Source of the DNA: Actinoplanes sp. TFC3
Lineage (GTDB): Bacteria > Actinomycetota > Actinomycetes > Mycobacteriales > Micromonosporaceae
Reading direction: 5' to 3'
DNA: 55,607 bases
NCBI RefSeq assembly: GCF_001553785.1
Contig: NZ_LOJP01000001.1
Coordinates: forward strand, 4,580,337-4,635,943
Shown here: one piece after another, positions 16,004 to 24,069 of the stretch
Layout: each line of letters starts with the position of its first letter
Numbering within the stretch: position 1 is the stretch's first letter
Position numbers and translations under genes: made by a program
Notes under the pieces: model-generated
Database searches by the model: none
Told to the model about the DNA's origin: nothing
Seen by the model: only the letters and a program-made list of their open reading frames with translations

Positions 16004-17058
16004 CAGTGTCCTTTCTCGCGGAGCGTGGCGGTGAAGCGAACATCCGGGCCGATCTGCGTGACCTCGTCCAGGTCCAGCTCGATGGCCTCGGCAATGGTGG
16101 TGACGCCGGCGTCGACCAGGGCGGTGCGTCCGGCGCCGAGCAGTTTGGGGGCGACGTAGCCCACGACCCGGTCGATCAGGCCCGCCGCCAGGAAGCCGCC
16201 GGCCAGCACCGGTCCGCCTTCGAGCAGAGCGGCGCGCACGCCCCGCGAGTACAACTCGGCAAGCAGAGCGGTCAGGTCGACGCGGCCGTCGGGTCCGGCC
16301 CCGAGCGCGGCCGCGGTGGCGACCCAGGTTTCCGCGGCGCTGTCGCGCACGCGGGCATTTCCGGGGGTACGGCCAAAGCTGTCGACGACCACCCGCAGCG
16401 GCTGCTTGACCGCCAGCGAGCCGTTCCGCAGATCCCGGACCGTCAGGTGCGGATCATCGGCGAGCACCGTGCCGACCCCGGCGATGACGGCGTCAACCGT
16501 GCCGCGCAGCCGGTGCACGTCGGTACGCGCAGGCTCGGAGGTGATCCACTTGCTGGTGCTGTCAGCGGCCGCCGAGCGCCCGTCCAGGGTCGCCGCGTAC
16601 TTCCAGGTCACATAGGGCCGGCCCCGGCGCACGGCGGTCAGCCAGGCCACGTTGCCGGCCTCCGCCTCGCCCCGGCGCGCCCCGGTCTCGACCCGCACCC
16701 CGGCGTCGCGCAGCGTGGCGGCTCCCCCGGCCGCGGCGGGTGTCGGGTCGTCGACGGCGATCACCACGCGCTCAACCCCGGCGTTGATCAGCGCCTGCGC
16801 GCACGGACCGGTGCGACCGGTGTGGTTGCACGGCTCCAGAGTGACCACTGCGGTGCCGCCGCGCGCCTTGTCACCGGCCTGGGCCAGCGCCACGATCTCG
16901 GCGTGCGGGCCACCGGCGTACGCGTGGAAACCCTCCCCGACGACCTCGCCGTCCGCACCGAGCAGCACGCACCCGACAATCGGGTTGGGGCTGGTGGTGC
17001 CGAGGCCACGGGCGGCAAGCGCAATCGCGCGGGCCATCGCTTGATCCTCGGTGAGCAT
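16003..17058 (-). CDS. ribD: Bifunctional riboflavin deaminase/reductase
   Basis: The 351-residue enzyme carries out two steps after GTP cyclohydrolase II. The N-terminal deaminase has the zinc motifs GGPHAEIVAL and EPCNHTGRTGPC; the C-terminal half is a dihydrofolate-reductase-like NADPH reductase (WKYAATLDGRSAAADSTSKW; RVVVDSFGRTPGNARV). GAGGAG lies about 11 bases before the ATG. It is the first gene of the operon and is preceded by an FMN riboswitch whose downstream region can pair with this ribosome-binding site. Confidence 0.96.
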   Translation of the reverse strand: MLTEDQAMARAIALAARGLGTTSPNPIVGCVLLGADGEVVGEGFHAYAGGPHAEIVALAQAGDKARGGTAVVTLEPCNHTGRTGPCAQALINAGVERVVIAVDDPTPAAAGGAATLRDAGVRVETGARRGEAEAGNVAWLTAVRRGRPYVTWKYAATLDGRSAAADSTSKWITSEPARTDVHRLRGTVDAVIAGVGTVLADDPHLTVRDLRNGSLAVKQPLRVVVDSFGRTPGNARVRDSAAETWVATAAALGAGPDGRVDLTALLAELYSRGVRAALLEGGPVLAGGFLAAGLIDRVVGYVAPKLLGAGRTALVDAGVTTIAEAIELDLDEVTQIGPDVRFTATLREKGH

Positions 17059-17066
17059 CGGCTGCG

Positions 17067-17121
17067 TTCTCCTCGCGCGGATCGGTCACGCGCGACGAGC
17101 GGGATGCCAACGCAGGGAGAA
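17067..17121 (-). promoter_or_regulatory. Possible Shine-Dalgarno-sequestering pair of the FMN riboswitch
   Basis: On the minus strand TTCTCC (17116-17121) is the exact complement of GGAGAA (17067-17072), which contains the ribD ribosome-binding site. An overlapping pair, CTGCGTT with AACGCAG, is also possible. The two registers could be alternative states of the expression platform. Confidence 0.5.
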
Positions 17122-17187
17122 GGACATCGGGGTACGCCAAGCGTTCCCCGGTCATGGGGTCTGGAAAACGAGCCCACGGTCCTGTCC

Positions 17188-17365
17188 CGCGCGCTGTCTC
17201 CCATCCGGACTGTCGGATCGTGCGGCTCCACGAGCGGCCGTGCGATCCACCGTCGGCCCCGGAATCCCACCAGGTCCACCGGCCGCCAAGGTGCGGCGTC
17301 CGGGTCGCGGGCTTACCCCAGAATGCGGGGATCACCGCCGGTTCGGAATTTCACCGAGTCCCGCC
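17188..17365 (-). ncRNA. FMN riboswitch (RFN element) controlling ribD-ribE-ribBA-ribH
   Basis: On the minus strand the conserved RFN blocks appear in order: GGTGAAATTCC, ACCGGCGGT, AGCCCGCGA, GGTGGGATTCCGGGGCCGAC and AGTCCGGATGGGAGA. They form the six-helix aptamer that binds FMN. About 130 bases separate it from the ribD ATG. That space has no terminator with a U-run but contains a sequence complementary to the ribosome-binding site, so control is more likely at translation. Confidence 0.95.
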
Positions 17366-17387
17366 AGCGCGTGGTGGGTTAACCCCG

Positions 17388-17393
17388 AGTGTG
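17388..17393 (-). promoter_or_regulatory. Possible -10 element for the rib operon
   Basis: CACACT on the minus strand would start transcription near 17381, just before the FMN riboswitch. TGGCAA lies 16 bases upstream as a weak -35 candidate. A GGGTTAACCC palindrome (17376-17385) is at the start point. Confidence 0.35.
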
Positions 17394-17433
17394 TCACGCC
17401 GGACTCGATTTGCCACCCAGGCCGGGATCCAGA

Positions 17434-18450
17434 TCACAACGTGGGTTCGTCGGGCTCCGGCTCGCTCTTGCGGCGATCGATGGCCACGTACGACCCTGGC
17501 TGGCTCTTGGCGACCTTCTTCATCTCCGAGGCCACCGCCACAACCTCGCGGTAGTCGACGAAGCGCCGCCCGCCCTGCGTGGACTGCGCGACACCGATCG
17601 ACAGGGTGACCAGGGCCGCCCGCTGCTTACCCCCGCGGCGGTCCGGCACCTCGATGTAGCCGCGCTGGGCATCCTCGGGGTCGTACAGCCGGTCGGCCGC
17701 CGCCTCGAAGTCGGTCACCATGTGCTTGGTCAGCGGCAGCACCTGGTCGGGGTGACAGACGAACACGAAGTCGTCGCCGCCGATGTGGCCGAGGAACACC
17801 GACGGGCGGCCCGCCGCGGTGGCCGCCCGGTGCACGCTGCGCGCGAGCGTGGTGATGAACTCGTCGCCGCGGTCGAAGCCGTACACGTCGTTCACCGGCT
17901 TGAACCGGTCGATGTCGATGTAGCCGACGGAGAAGTCGGTGCTGCCCTTCATCCGGTCGACGATCTCGCGGGTGACCCGGGCGTTGCCGGGCAGCCCGGT
18001 CAGCGGCGAGACCTCGCGGAACTCCTTGTTGCGCCGCAGCGTGGAGGACACCCGGGCGATCAGCTCGGCGGTGTCGAACGGCTTGACCAGGTAGTCGTCG
18101 ACCCCTGCGGTCAGCCCGACCACCTTGTCCACGGTCATGCCCTTGGCGGTCAGCATGATCACCGGCAGCGCGGAGGTGAGCGGCTCGGCGCGTAGCCGGC
18201 GGGTCAGCTCGACGCCGTCCATCACCGGCATCATCCAGTCGACCACTGCCAGGTCGGGCTTGCGCGTTTCCATCATCTCGAGCGCTTCCTCGCCGTGGTG
18301 CGCCCGGAGCACCTCGAAGCCGTGCACCTGCAGGTTGAACGCGACGAAGCCGGCGATGTCGTCGTCATCGTCGACGACCATGACCAGGTCGGGCCGGTCG
18401 GCCGGATCCGCGCCCGGCGCATCACTGACGTTGACCGGCTTCGAACTCAT
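17434..18450 (-). CDS. Response regulator with a degenerate GGDEF domain
   Basis: The 338-residue protein has an N-terminal receiver domain (about 20-140). It shows the acidic pocket DDDDD, the phospho-acceptor Asp in LAVVDWMMPVMDG, the Thr of MLTAK and the Lys of YLVKPF. A GGDEF domain follows (about 150-320) with SPLTGLPGN and YIDIDRFKPVNDVYGFDRGD. The active-site loop reads HIGGDDF instead of GG[DE]EF, and there is no RxxD inhibitory site before it. It may be a weak or inactive diguanylate cyclase or a GTP/c-di-GMP sensor. It overlaps rpe by 4 bases (ATGA) and is probably co-expressed with it. Confidence 0.9.
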   Translation of the reverse strand: MSSKPVNVSDAPGADPADRPDLVMVVDDDDDIAGFVAFNLQVHGFEVLRAHHGEEALEMMETRKPDLAVVDWMMPVMDGVELTRRLRAEPLTSALPVIMLTAKGMTVDKVVGLTAGVDDYLVKPFDTAELIARVSSTLRRNKEFREVSPLTGLPGNARVTREIVDRMKGSTDFSVGYIDIDRFKPVNDVYGFDRGDEFITTLARSVHRAATAAGRPSVFLGHIGGDDFVFVCHPDQVLPLTKHMVTDFEAAADRLYDPEDAQRGYIEVPDRRGGKQRAALVTLSIGVAQSTQGGRRFVDYREVVAVASEMKKVAKSQPGSYVAIDRRKSEPEPDEPTL

Positions 18451-19124
18451 GCTCGTACCGTAGTGCCTTCGGCGAGCGCCTTGAGCTTGCGGACGGCCTC
18501 GGCGGGATCGTCGGCGCCGTAGACCGCGGTGCCGGCCACGAAGGCGTCCGCGCCGGCCTCGGCTGCCTGCTCGATCGTGTCGGCCGCGATGCCACCGTCG
18601 ACCTCCAGGCGTACCTGCAAGTTCTTGGCCCTGATCCGGCGGCGCACGTCGCGGACCTTGTCCAGCATCTCCGGCATGAACTTCTGCCCGCCGAACCCGG
18701 CCTTGATCGTCATGATCAGCACGGTGTCCACATAGGGCAGCAGTTCCAGGTATGGCTCCACGGGCGTGTCCCGGTCGATGGCCAGCCCGGCCTTGGCTCC
18801 GGCCGCGCGCAGCGTCTTCGCCAGCGCCACCGGGTTCTCGCAGGCCTCGGCGTGAAACGTCACGTTGTACGCCCCGGCCTCGGCGTAGCCCGGCGCCCAG
18901 CGCTCCGGATCGGTGATCATGAGGTGCACGTCGAACGGGATGCTGGTCGCCTTGCGCAGGCTCTGCACCACCGGCAGGCCGATCGTCAGGTTCGGCACGA
19001 AATGGTTGTCCATGACGTCGACGTGCACCCAATCGGCGGCGCCCTCGATGTCATGCACGGCGTCGGCCAGACGCGCGAAGTCCGCGGCGAGGATGCTGGG
19101 GGCGATGATCGGCGATGACTCCAC
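18447..19124 (-). CDS. rpe: Ribulose-phosphate 3-epimerase
   Basis: The 225-residue TIM-barrel enzyme interconverts ribulose-5-phosphate and xylulose-5-phosphate. Recognisable segments are IIAPSILAADFARL, WVHVDVMDNHFVPNLTIG, MTIKAGFGGQKF and the phosphate-binding LEVDGGIAADTI. I chose the GTG at 19124 because TACACT ends 6 bases upstream, giving a leaderless transcript. Ribulose-5-phosphate is also the source of the riboflavin butanone unit, which may explain the conserved nearness to the rib genes. Confidence 0.96.
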   Translation of the reverse strand: MESSPIIAPSILAADFARLADAVHDIEGAADWVHVDVMDNHFVPNLTIGLPVVQSLRKATSIPFDVHLMITDPERWAPGYAEAGAYNVTFHAEACENPVALAKTLRAAGAKAGLAIDRDTPVEPYLELLPYVDTVLIMTIKAGFGGQKFMPEMLDKVRDVRRRIRAKNLQVRLEVDGGIAADTIEQAAEAGADAFVAGTAVYGADDPAEAVRKLKALAEGTTVRA

Positions 19125-19130
19125 GAGTGA

Positions 19131-19136
19131 AGTGTA
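19131..19136 (-). promoter_or_regulatory. -10 element of rpe (leaderless)
   Basis: TACACT on the minus strand, 6 bases before the rpe GTG. No ribosome-binding site lies between them. The -35 region, within the end of the sulfotransferase gene, is weak. Confidence 0.5.
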
Positions 19137-19141
19137 GGACC

Positions 19142-19738
19142 TCACCTGCGGCGCCCGGCCACCTGTTCCTGGAAGCTGGCGGTGTCGTTCACGTGGGGGA
19201 AGTCCTCCGGGGGCACCGGCACGCCGAGGAAGCCGCAGATCGGGGCCCAGCCCTGGCTCACCTGCACCTCCAGCAGGCGGTGAGCGGGCACTTCCCGGCG
19301 TACCGCTGCGGCATGCTCCCGGAAAACCCGGATGGCGTGGTCACGGTCGGTGAACCGGCCGGCGAACGTGCCGTCCCACACCACGGTGTCGATCATGTCG
19401 CCGGCCGCATGCCGGGACGCCTGATAGATCGTGCGGTGGGCGCTGGCGTACCACGTCCGGGGGTCACGCACGGTGAGGATGACCTTGGCCTGGGGGTTCG
19501 CCGTGACCAGGGCACGCCAGAAGTACGCGCCGGGCCAATCCACCGTGGAACGGTAGCCCTGCATCGCCTTGCCCAGCGCGCCCGGCTCATGCCCGGCGGC
19601 CCGGCGGAACAACGCGGCCCGCTCGGGATCGTCAAGCAGCGCCCGCATGTGCAGGCACGGCCCGAAGCCGAGCCGCTCCAGGGCCAGTTTGAGGCTCAGC
19701 GTGCCGGTGCGCCCGAATCCTGCTCCGATGACATCCAT
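19142..19738 (-). CDS. Sulfotransferase family protein
   Basis: The 198-residue protein begins MDVIGAGFGRTGTLSLKLAL, the PAPS 5'-phosphosulfate loop of the bacterial Sulfotransferase_4 type. A later VILTVRDPRTWYASAH carries the 3'-phosphate-binding Arg and Ser. It would move sulfate from PAPS to an alcohol or amine, but the acceptor is unknown. It sits between rsmB and rpe on the same strand, 43 bases after rsmB. It is slightly shorter than the usual 210-250 residues. Confidence 0.85.
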   Translation of the reverse strand: MDVIGAGFGRTGTLSLKLALERLGFGPCLHMRALLDDPERAALFRRAAGHEPGALGKAMQGYRSTVDWPGAYFWRALVTANPQAKVILTVRDPRTWYASAHRTIYQASRHAAGDMIDTVVWDGTFAGRFTDRDHAIRVFREHAAAVRREVPAHRLLEVQVSQGWAPICGFLGVPVPPEDFPHVNDTASFQEQVAGRRR

Positions 19739-19781
19739 GCGCCCCGCATACCTGCACTTTGTTGACCCAAAGCGTGGAAAA

Positions 19782-21272
19782 TCAGCTCGTGCGGCGCAGC
19801 ACGGCCAGGAACATGGCGTCGGTGCCGTGCCGGTGCGGCCAGAGCTGCACGGTCGGGCCCGGGCCGAGCTTGGGCATGCCCGGCGGCAGTAGCGGCCTGG
19901 CGTCCACGAAGTCGACGTCGACACCGCTGCGGCGGGCACCCTCGGTGACCGTGACCTGCGTTTCCACCATGTGGGGGGAGCAGGTCACATACGCGACCAC
20001 GCCACCGGGGCGTACCGCGCGCAGGGCCGAGACCAGCAACTCGCGCTGCAGCCGGGTCAGCGGCGGCAGGTCGGCGGGCTTGCGGCGCCAGCGCGACTCG
20101 GGGCGCCGGCGCAGCGAACCCAGACCGGTGCAGGGCGCGTCCACCAGCACCCGGTCGAAGCCCTCCTCGGGCAGGTCGGGGTCGCGTCCCACGGTGCGCC
20201 CGTCGGTCGGCAGCACGGTGACCGGCAGCCCGGTGGTGGCCTGCTCGACCAGCCGCGCCCGGTGATCGGCCACCTCAACCGCGGTGACCTCGGCGCCGCG
20301 CTGGGCGGCGATCGAGCCGATCAGACCGGTCTTGCCGCCGGGACCCGCGCACAGGTCCAGCCAGCGGGTGTCCTGACCCTCGACCGGCGCCGCGAGCAGG
20401 GCCGCGGCGACCAACTGGGAGCCTTCGTCCTGCACGTGCGCGCGGCCCTCGCGGATCGCGGCCAGCTCAGCGGGGGAACCGCCGTGGGTCAGATACACCG
20501 AGTACGGCGAGAAGGCCCCCGGCACCCCACCGACCTCGTCGGCCAGGTCCACCGCGTCGGCCCGGCCCGGACGGGCGCACAGGTGCACGACCGGCGGCTG
20601 GTTGTCCTCGATCAGCAGGCGCGCGGTGTCCTGCAGGTCGCCGCCCAGCGACTCGGCGAACGAGCGGATCACCCACTCCGGGTGGTTGTGCACCACCGCG
20701 AGGTTGCCGACCGGGTTCTCGTCGTAGTCCGGCGCGATCTTGGCCAGCCAGTCCTCGACCCCGGTCTCGGAGATGCCGCGCATGACCGCGTTGGCGAACC
20801 CGGCGGCGCCCGGGGCCACCGAGCGGACCAGGTCGACGGTCTGGTTCACCGCGGCGTGCGCGGGCACCCGGGTGAACAGCAGCTGGTAGGCACCCAGGCG
20901 CAGCGCGTCGCGGGCCGGCGGGTCGATGCGCGTCACGTCCCGCCCGGCAACATCGGCGATGATCAGGTCGAGGGTGCCCAGCGCCCGCAGCGTGCCGTAG
21001 GTCAGCTCGGTGGCGAACGCGGCGTCACGCCCGTGCAGGCCCAGGTCACGCAGGATCCCGGCCAGCACCAGGTTGGCGTACGCGTCGTCGCGGTGCACCG
21101 CTGCGATGGCTTCGTACGCCGCCTGGCGGGCCGGGTCGGACGGCGGGCGCCCGGCGCGCGGGGCCCGGCCGGAGCGCGCGTCACGATCCTGGGTGCGCCC
21201 GTAGCCGGGGCCTCCCGGGCGGCGCGGGCGGCCGGTGTTGTGCGGACGATCGGCGCGGTGCTCGGAACTCAC
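19782..21272 (-). CDS. rsmB: 16S rRNA m5C methyltransferase RsmB (NusB-fused)
   Basis: The 496-residue protein has a basic, low-complexity N-terminus (1-48), a NusB-like RNA-binding domain (about 48-180, RQAAYEAIAAVHRDDAYANL) and a Rossmann methyltransferase domain. SAM binding is at LDLCAGPGGKTG, and the two cysteines of the m5C reaction are in VDAPCTGLGSLRRRPE and VTCSPHMVETQ. It methylates C967 (E. coli numbering) of 16S rRNA. The GTG start overlaps the fmt stop (GTGA). Confidence 0.95.
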   Translation of the reverse strand: MSSEHRADRPHNTGRPRRPGGPGYGRTQDRDARSGRAPRAGRPPSDPARQAAYEAIAAVHRDDAYANLVLAGILRDLGLHGRDAAFATELTYGTLRALGTLDLIIADVAGRDVTRIDPPARDALRLGAYQLLFTRVPAHAAVNQTVDLVRSVAPGAAGFANAVMRGISETGVEDWLAKIAPDYDENPVGNLAVVHNHPEWVIRSFAESLGGDLQDTARLLIEDNQPPVVHLCARPGRADAVDLADEVGGVPGAFSPYSVYLTHGGSPAELAAIREGRAHVQDEGSQLVAAALLAAPVEGQDTRWLDLCAGPGGKTGLIGSIAAQRGAEVTAVEVADHRARLVEQATTGLPVTVLPTDGRTVGRDPDLPEEGFDRVLVDAPCTGLGSLRRRPESRWRRKPADLPPLTRLQRELLVSALRAVRPGGVVAYVTCSPHMVETQVTVTEGARRSGVDVDFVDARPLLPPGMPKLGPGPTVQLWPHRHGTDAMFLAVLRRTS

Positions 21273-22195
21273 TGAAGCTGCTCTCCCGGATTGATCCGCA
21301 AACCTCGGGCCCAGTCACCGGCGGACATGGGCTTCTTCCCGGCGGCGCGGACCTCGCCGAGGATGACAGGGGTGGTGGCGGTGCCGGCCAGCACCTGGGT
21401 GCGCTCGACCAGCAGCTCGCCGGGGGCCAGGCTGGCGGCGTTGGCCACCGGGCGCACCGGGCCGAGCTTGAGCCGCTCGCCGCGCAGAGTGGTCCACGCG
21501 CCGGGGGCCGGCGTGCAGGCCCGGATCCGGCGGTCGACGGCGAACGCCGGGTCACCCCAGCGGACCCGCGCATCCTCGGCGGTGATCTTCGGGGCCATCG
21601 AGACTCCGTCGGCGGGCTGCGGGTGCGCGCGGGCAGCGCCGGCCTCGATCGCGTCGAGCACCGCGACCAGCAGCCCGGCGCCCTCGGTAGCGAGCCGGCC
21701 CAGCAGGTCACCTGAGGTGTCGGCGCTGCGGATCTGCTCGGTGAGCGTGCCGTAGACCGGGCCGGTGTCCATGCCCGCCTCCAGCTCGAACACGCTGGCG
21801 CCGGTCACCTCGTCGCCGTGCAGGACGGCGTGCTGCACAGGGGCCGCGCCGCGCCAAGCGGGCAGCAGCGAGAAGTGCAGGTTGACCCAGCCGTGCTCGG
21901 GGATTTCCAGCGCGGACGGGGGCACCAGCGCGCCGTAGGCGACCACCGGCACACAGTCGGGCGCGAGCTGGCGCAGGCGGTCCTGGAACTCGGGCTCGCG
22001 GGGGCGCTGCGGGGTGAGCACCTCGATGCCGCGTTCGCCGGCCCACGCCCCGGCGGGCGAGCGGACCAGCTTGCGGCCCCGGCCCGCGGGGGCGTCGGGG
22101 CGCGTGACGACGGCGATGAGCTCGTGCGACGACGCGGCGATGGCTTCCAGCGACGGCAGCGTGACTTCGGGCGTACCGGCAAAGATCAGACGCAT
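21269..22195 (-). CDS. fmt: Methionyl-tRNA formyltransferase
   Basis: The 308-residue enzyme formylates initiator Met-tRNA using 10-formyl-tetrahydrofolate. It begins MRLIFAGTPEVTLPSLEAI and has the catalytic block VNLHFSLLPAWRGAAPVQHA and a C-terminal barrel that binds tRNA (about 210-308). I chose the ATG at 22195 from the family N-terminus. It starts 4 bases after def, whose product removes the formyl group again, and overlaps rsmB by 4 bases. Confidence 0.97.
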   Translation of the reverse strand: MRLIFAGTPEVTLPSLEAIAASSHELIAVVTRPDAPAGRGRKLVRSPAGAWAGERGIEVLTPQRPREPEFQDRLRQLAPDCVPVVAYGALVPPSALEIPEHGWVNLHFSLLPAWRGAAPVQHAVLHGDEVTGASVFELEAGMDTGPVYGTLTEQIRSADTSGDLLGRLATEGAGLLVAVLDAIEAGAARAHPQPADGVSMAPKITAEDARVRWGDPAFAVDRRIRACTPAPGAWTTLRGERLKLGPVRPVANAASLAPGELLVERTQVLAGTATTPVILGEVRAAGKKPMSAGDWARGLRINPGEQLQ

Positions 22196-22199
22196 GGGA

Positions 22200-22757
22200 T
22201 CACCGGCCCAGACCGAACAGACCGCGCCCGTGCGGACTGGTCCTGACCACCGGCGGCTTGCCCGCGTCATACCACTCGGAGGCGCGGATCTGCTTCATCG
22301 CGGCCTTGCGGCCGGCCGGGTCGAGCCGGTCGAGGAACAACACCCCGTCGAGGTGGTCGGTCTCGTGCTGCACGCAACGCGCCATCAGACCCGTGCCGAT
22401 CAGCCGGATCGGGTCGCCGTGCTCGTTGAAGCCCTCGGCCACCACGTTCTGCCGGCGCTTGGTGTCGACATAGACGCCCGGGATCGACAGGCAGCCCTCG
22501 GGGCCGTCCTGCTCCTCGGCGTCGGGGAAGCTCAGCACCGGGTTGACGATGTGCCCGACCACGTCGTCGACGTCGAACGCGAACACCCGCAGACCCACCC
22601 CGAGCTGCGGTGCGGCCAGCCCGGCGCCACCCTCGTCGCGCATGGTGTCGACAAGGTTCTTCACAAGGGTGCGCAGTTCCTTGTCGAAGCCGACGACCGG
22701 CTCGGCCTGCTCGCGCAGCACCGGATCACCGAAAAGACGGATGGGCTGGATGGTCAC
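22200..22757 (-). CDS. def: Peptide deformylase
   Basis: The 185-residue metalloenzyme removes formyl groups from nascent proteins. All three motifs are present: GAGLAAPQLG, EGCLSIPG and QHETDHLDG, with the two His and one Cys that bind the metal. I prefer the GTG at 22757 (TIQPIRLFGDPVLR follows) because it forms a GTGA overlap with the P450 stop; an ATG at 22766 would add three residues. Confidence 0.96.
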   Translation of the reverse strand: MTIQPIRLFGDPVLREQAEPVVGFDKELRTLVKNLVDTMRDEGGAGLAAPQLGVGLRVFAFDVDDVVGHIVNPVLSFPDAEEQDGPEGCLSIPGVYVDTKRRQNVVAEGFNEHGDPIRLIGTGLMARCVQHETDHLDGVLFLDRLDPAGRKAAMKQIRASEWYDAGKPPVVRTSPHGRGLFGLGR

Positions 22758-23995
22758 CCGGCCCATTCTACGGAGGCCCCGGTGGCCGCCCCGAGCGCCA
22801 CCGGTTGCGCCGCCCAGCCCCGCAAGGTCAACCGGTTGCGGCGCTCGGGCTCCCCCGCCGCCGCCAACTGCGGGAAGCGGCGCAGCAGCGCGGGCAGAGC
22901 CACCTGCGCCTCCAGCCGGGCGAGCGGGGCACCGAGGCAGTAGTGCGCACCCGCGCCGAAGGACAGCGGGGCGTTGCCGGGGCGGTCCGGGTCGAAGCGG
23001 TCAGGGTCGGTGAAGCGGTGCGGGTCCCGATTCGCCGCCCCCAGGAACAGGATCAGCTCGGCGCCGGCCGGCACGGGCAGCCCCGCAACGACCCGGTCCT
23101 CGCCGGCGAAACGCTCGGTCAGTTGCACCGGGGGGTCGTACCGCAGAGTCTCCTCGACCACCGCGGGCGCAAACTCAGGATCCGCGCGCAAGCGGTTCGC
23201 CAGCTCGGGACGCTGCAGCAGCAGGCGCAGACCGTTGCCGAGCAAGTTGGTGGTGGTCTCGAAGCCCGCCACCAGCAGCAACGCCAGATTGCCCAGCAGC
23301 TCGTCGGCGGTCAGCTTGTCCCCGCCGGCCTCGTGCGCCGCGGCCAGCGCGGTGACCAGGTCATCCCGCGGATCTTGACGGCGGATCGAGATCAGAGCCT
23401 CGAAATACGCCTCGAGTTCCTTGGCGGCGGCGTGCGCGGCGATCGCCTCCGACTCGCTGAACCGCACCTCCAGCACCGCGGTCAGCGCCTCGGCCAGCCG
23501 CCGGAACTGTGCGCGATCCTCCGGCGGCACCCCGAGCAGGGCACAGATCACCGCGATCGGCAGCGGGTAGGCCAGGTGCGTCATGACATCGACCACGCCG
23601 TCCTGCGCGTGCGCGGCCAGCTCGTCCAGCGCGTCCCCGACCTGCGCCTCGATTACCGGGCGCAGCCGGCCGACGCGGCGCGCGGTGAACACCCCCGAGG
23701 CCAGCCGGCGCATCCGGGTGTGGTTCGGCGGGTTCTGCCGCAGCATCGAGTCCACGAACAAGGCCACCCCGCGGTTGTCCCGCCAGTCGTCGAAGTGCTG
23801 GTCGAGCAGGGTGCTGTCGTACGTACGCATGATCGGGTCACGCAGGATCGCGTCGGCTGGCTCGTACCCGGAAACGAAAAACGCACCGCCGTGACCGACG
23901 ATCGGCCCGGCACTGCGCAGCGCCGCGTAGGCGGGATAGGGGTCACGCCCGGCCCCGGGGGACAGCAAGGTGGCGACTGCGGCGGCGACATCCAT
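22754..23995 (-). CDS. Cytochrome P450 monooxygenase
   Basis: The 413-residue soluble P450 has the I-helix oxygen-activation motif AGFETTTN (about residue 245), the K-helix EETLR, and the heme-binding loop FGAGAHYCLGAPLAR with the Cys ligand (about residue 358). It needs an external ferredoxin and reductase, which are not in the window. The substrate is unknown. Its stop overlaps the def start (GTGA or more), so ribosomes finishing this gene would feed def. A GTG at 23998 is an alternative start. Confidence 0.93.
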   Translation of the reverse strand: MDVAAAVATLLSPGAGRDPYPAYAALRSAGPIVGHGGAFFVSGYEPADAILRDPIMRTYDSTLLDQHFDDWRDNRGVALFVDSMLRQNPPNHTRMRRLASGVFTARRVGRLRPVIEAQVGDALDELAAHAQDGVVDVMTHLAYPLPIAVICALLGVPPEDRAQFRRLAEALTAVLEVRFSESEAIAAHAAAKELEAYFEALISIRRQDPRDDLVTALAAAHEAGGDKLTADELLGNLALLLVAGFETTTNLLGNGLRLLLQRPELANRLRADPEFAPAVVEETLRYDPPVQLTERFAGEDRVVAGLPVPAGAELILFLGAANRDPHRFTDPDRFDPDRPGNAPLSFGAGAHYCLGAPLARLEAQVALPALLRRFPQLAAAGEPERRNRLTLRGWAAQPVALGAATGASVEWAG

Positions 23996-24069
23996 CACTC
24001 CATTGTGAAGAGGCGGCCATGCCGGTGTCGATCACTATTCGCTGTCGGCCTTCAGCGTCCGGCCTCGCA

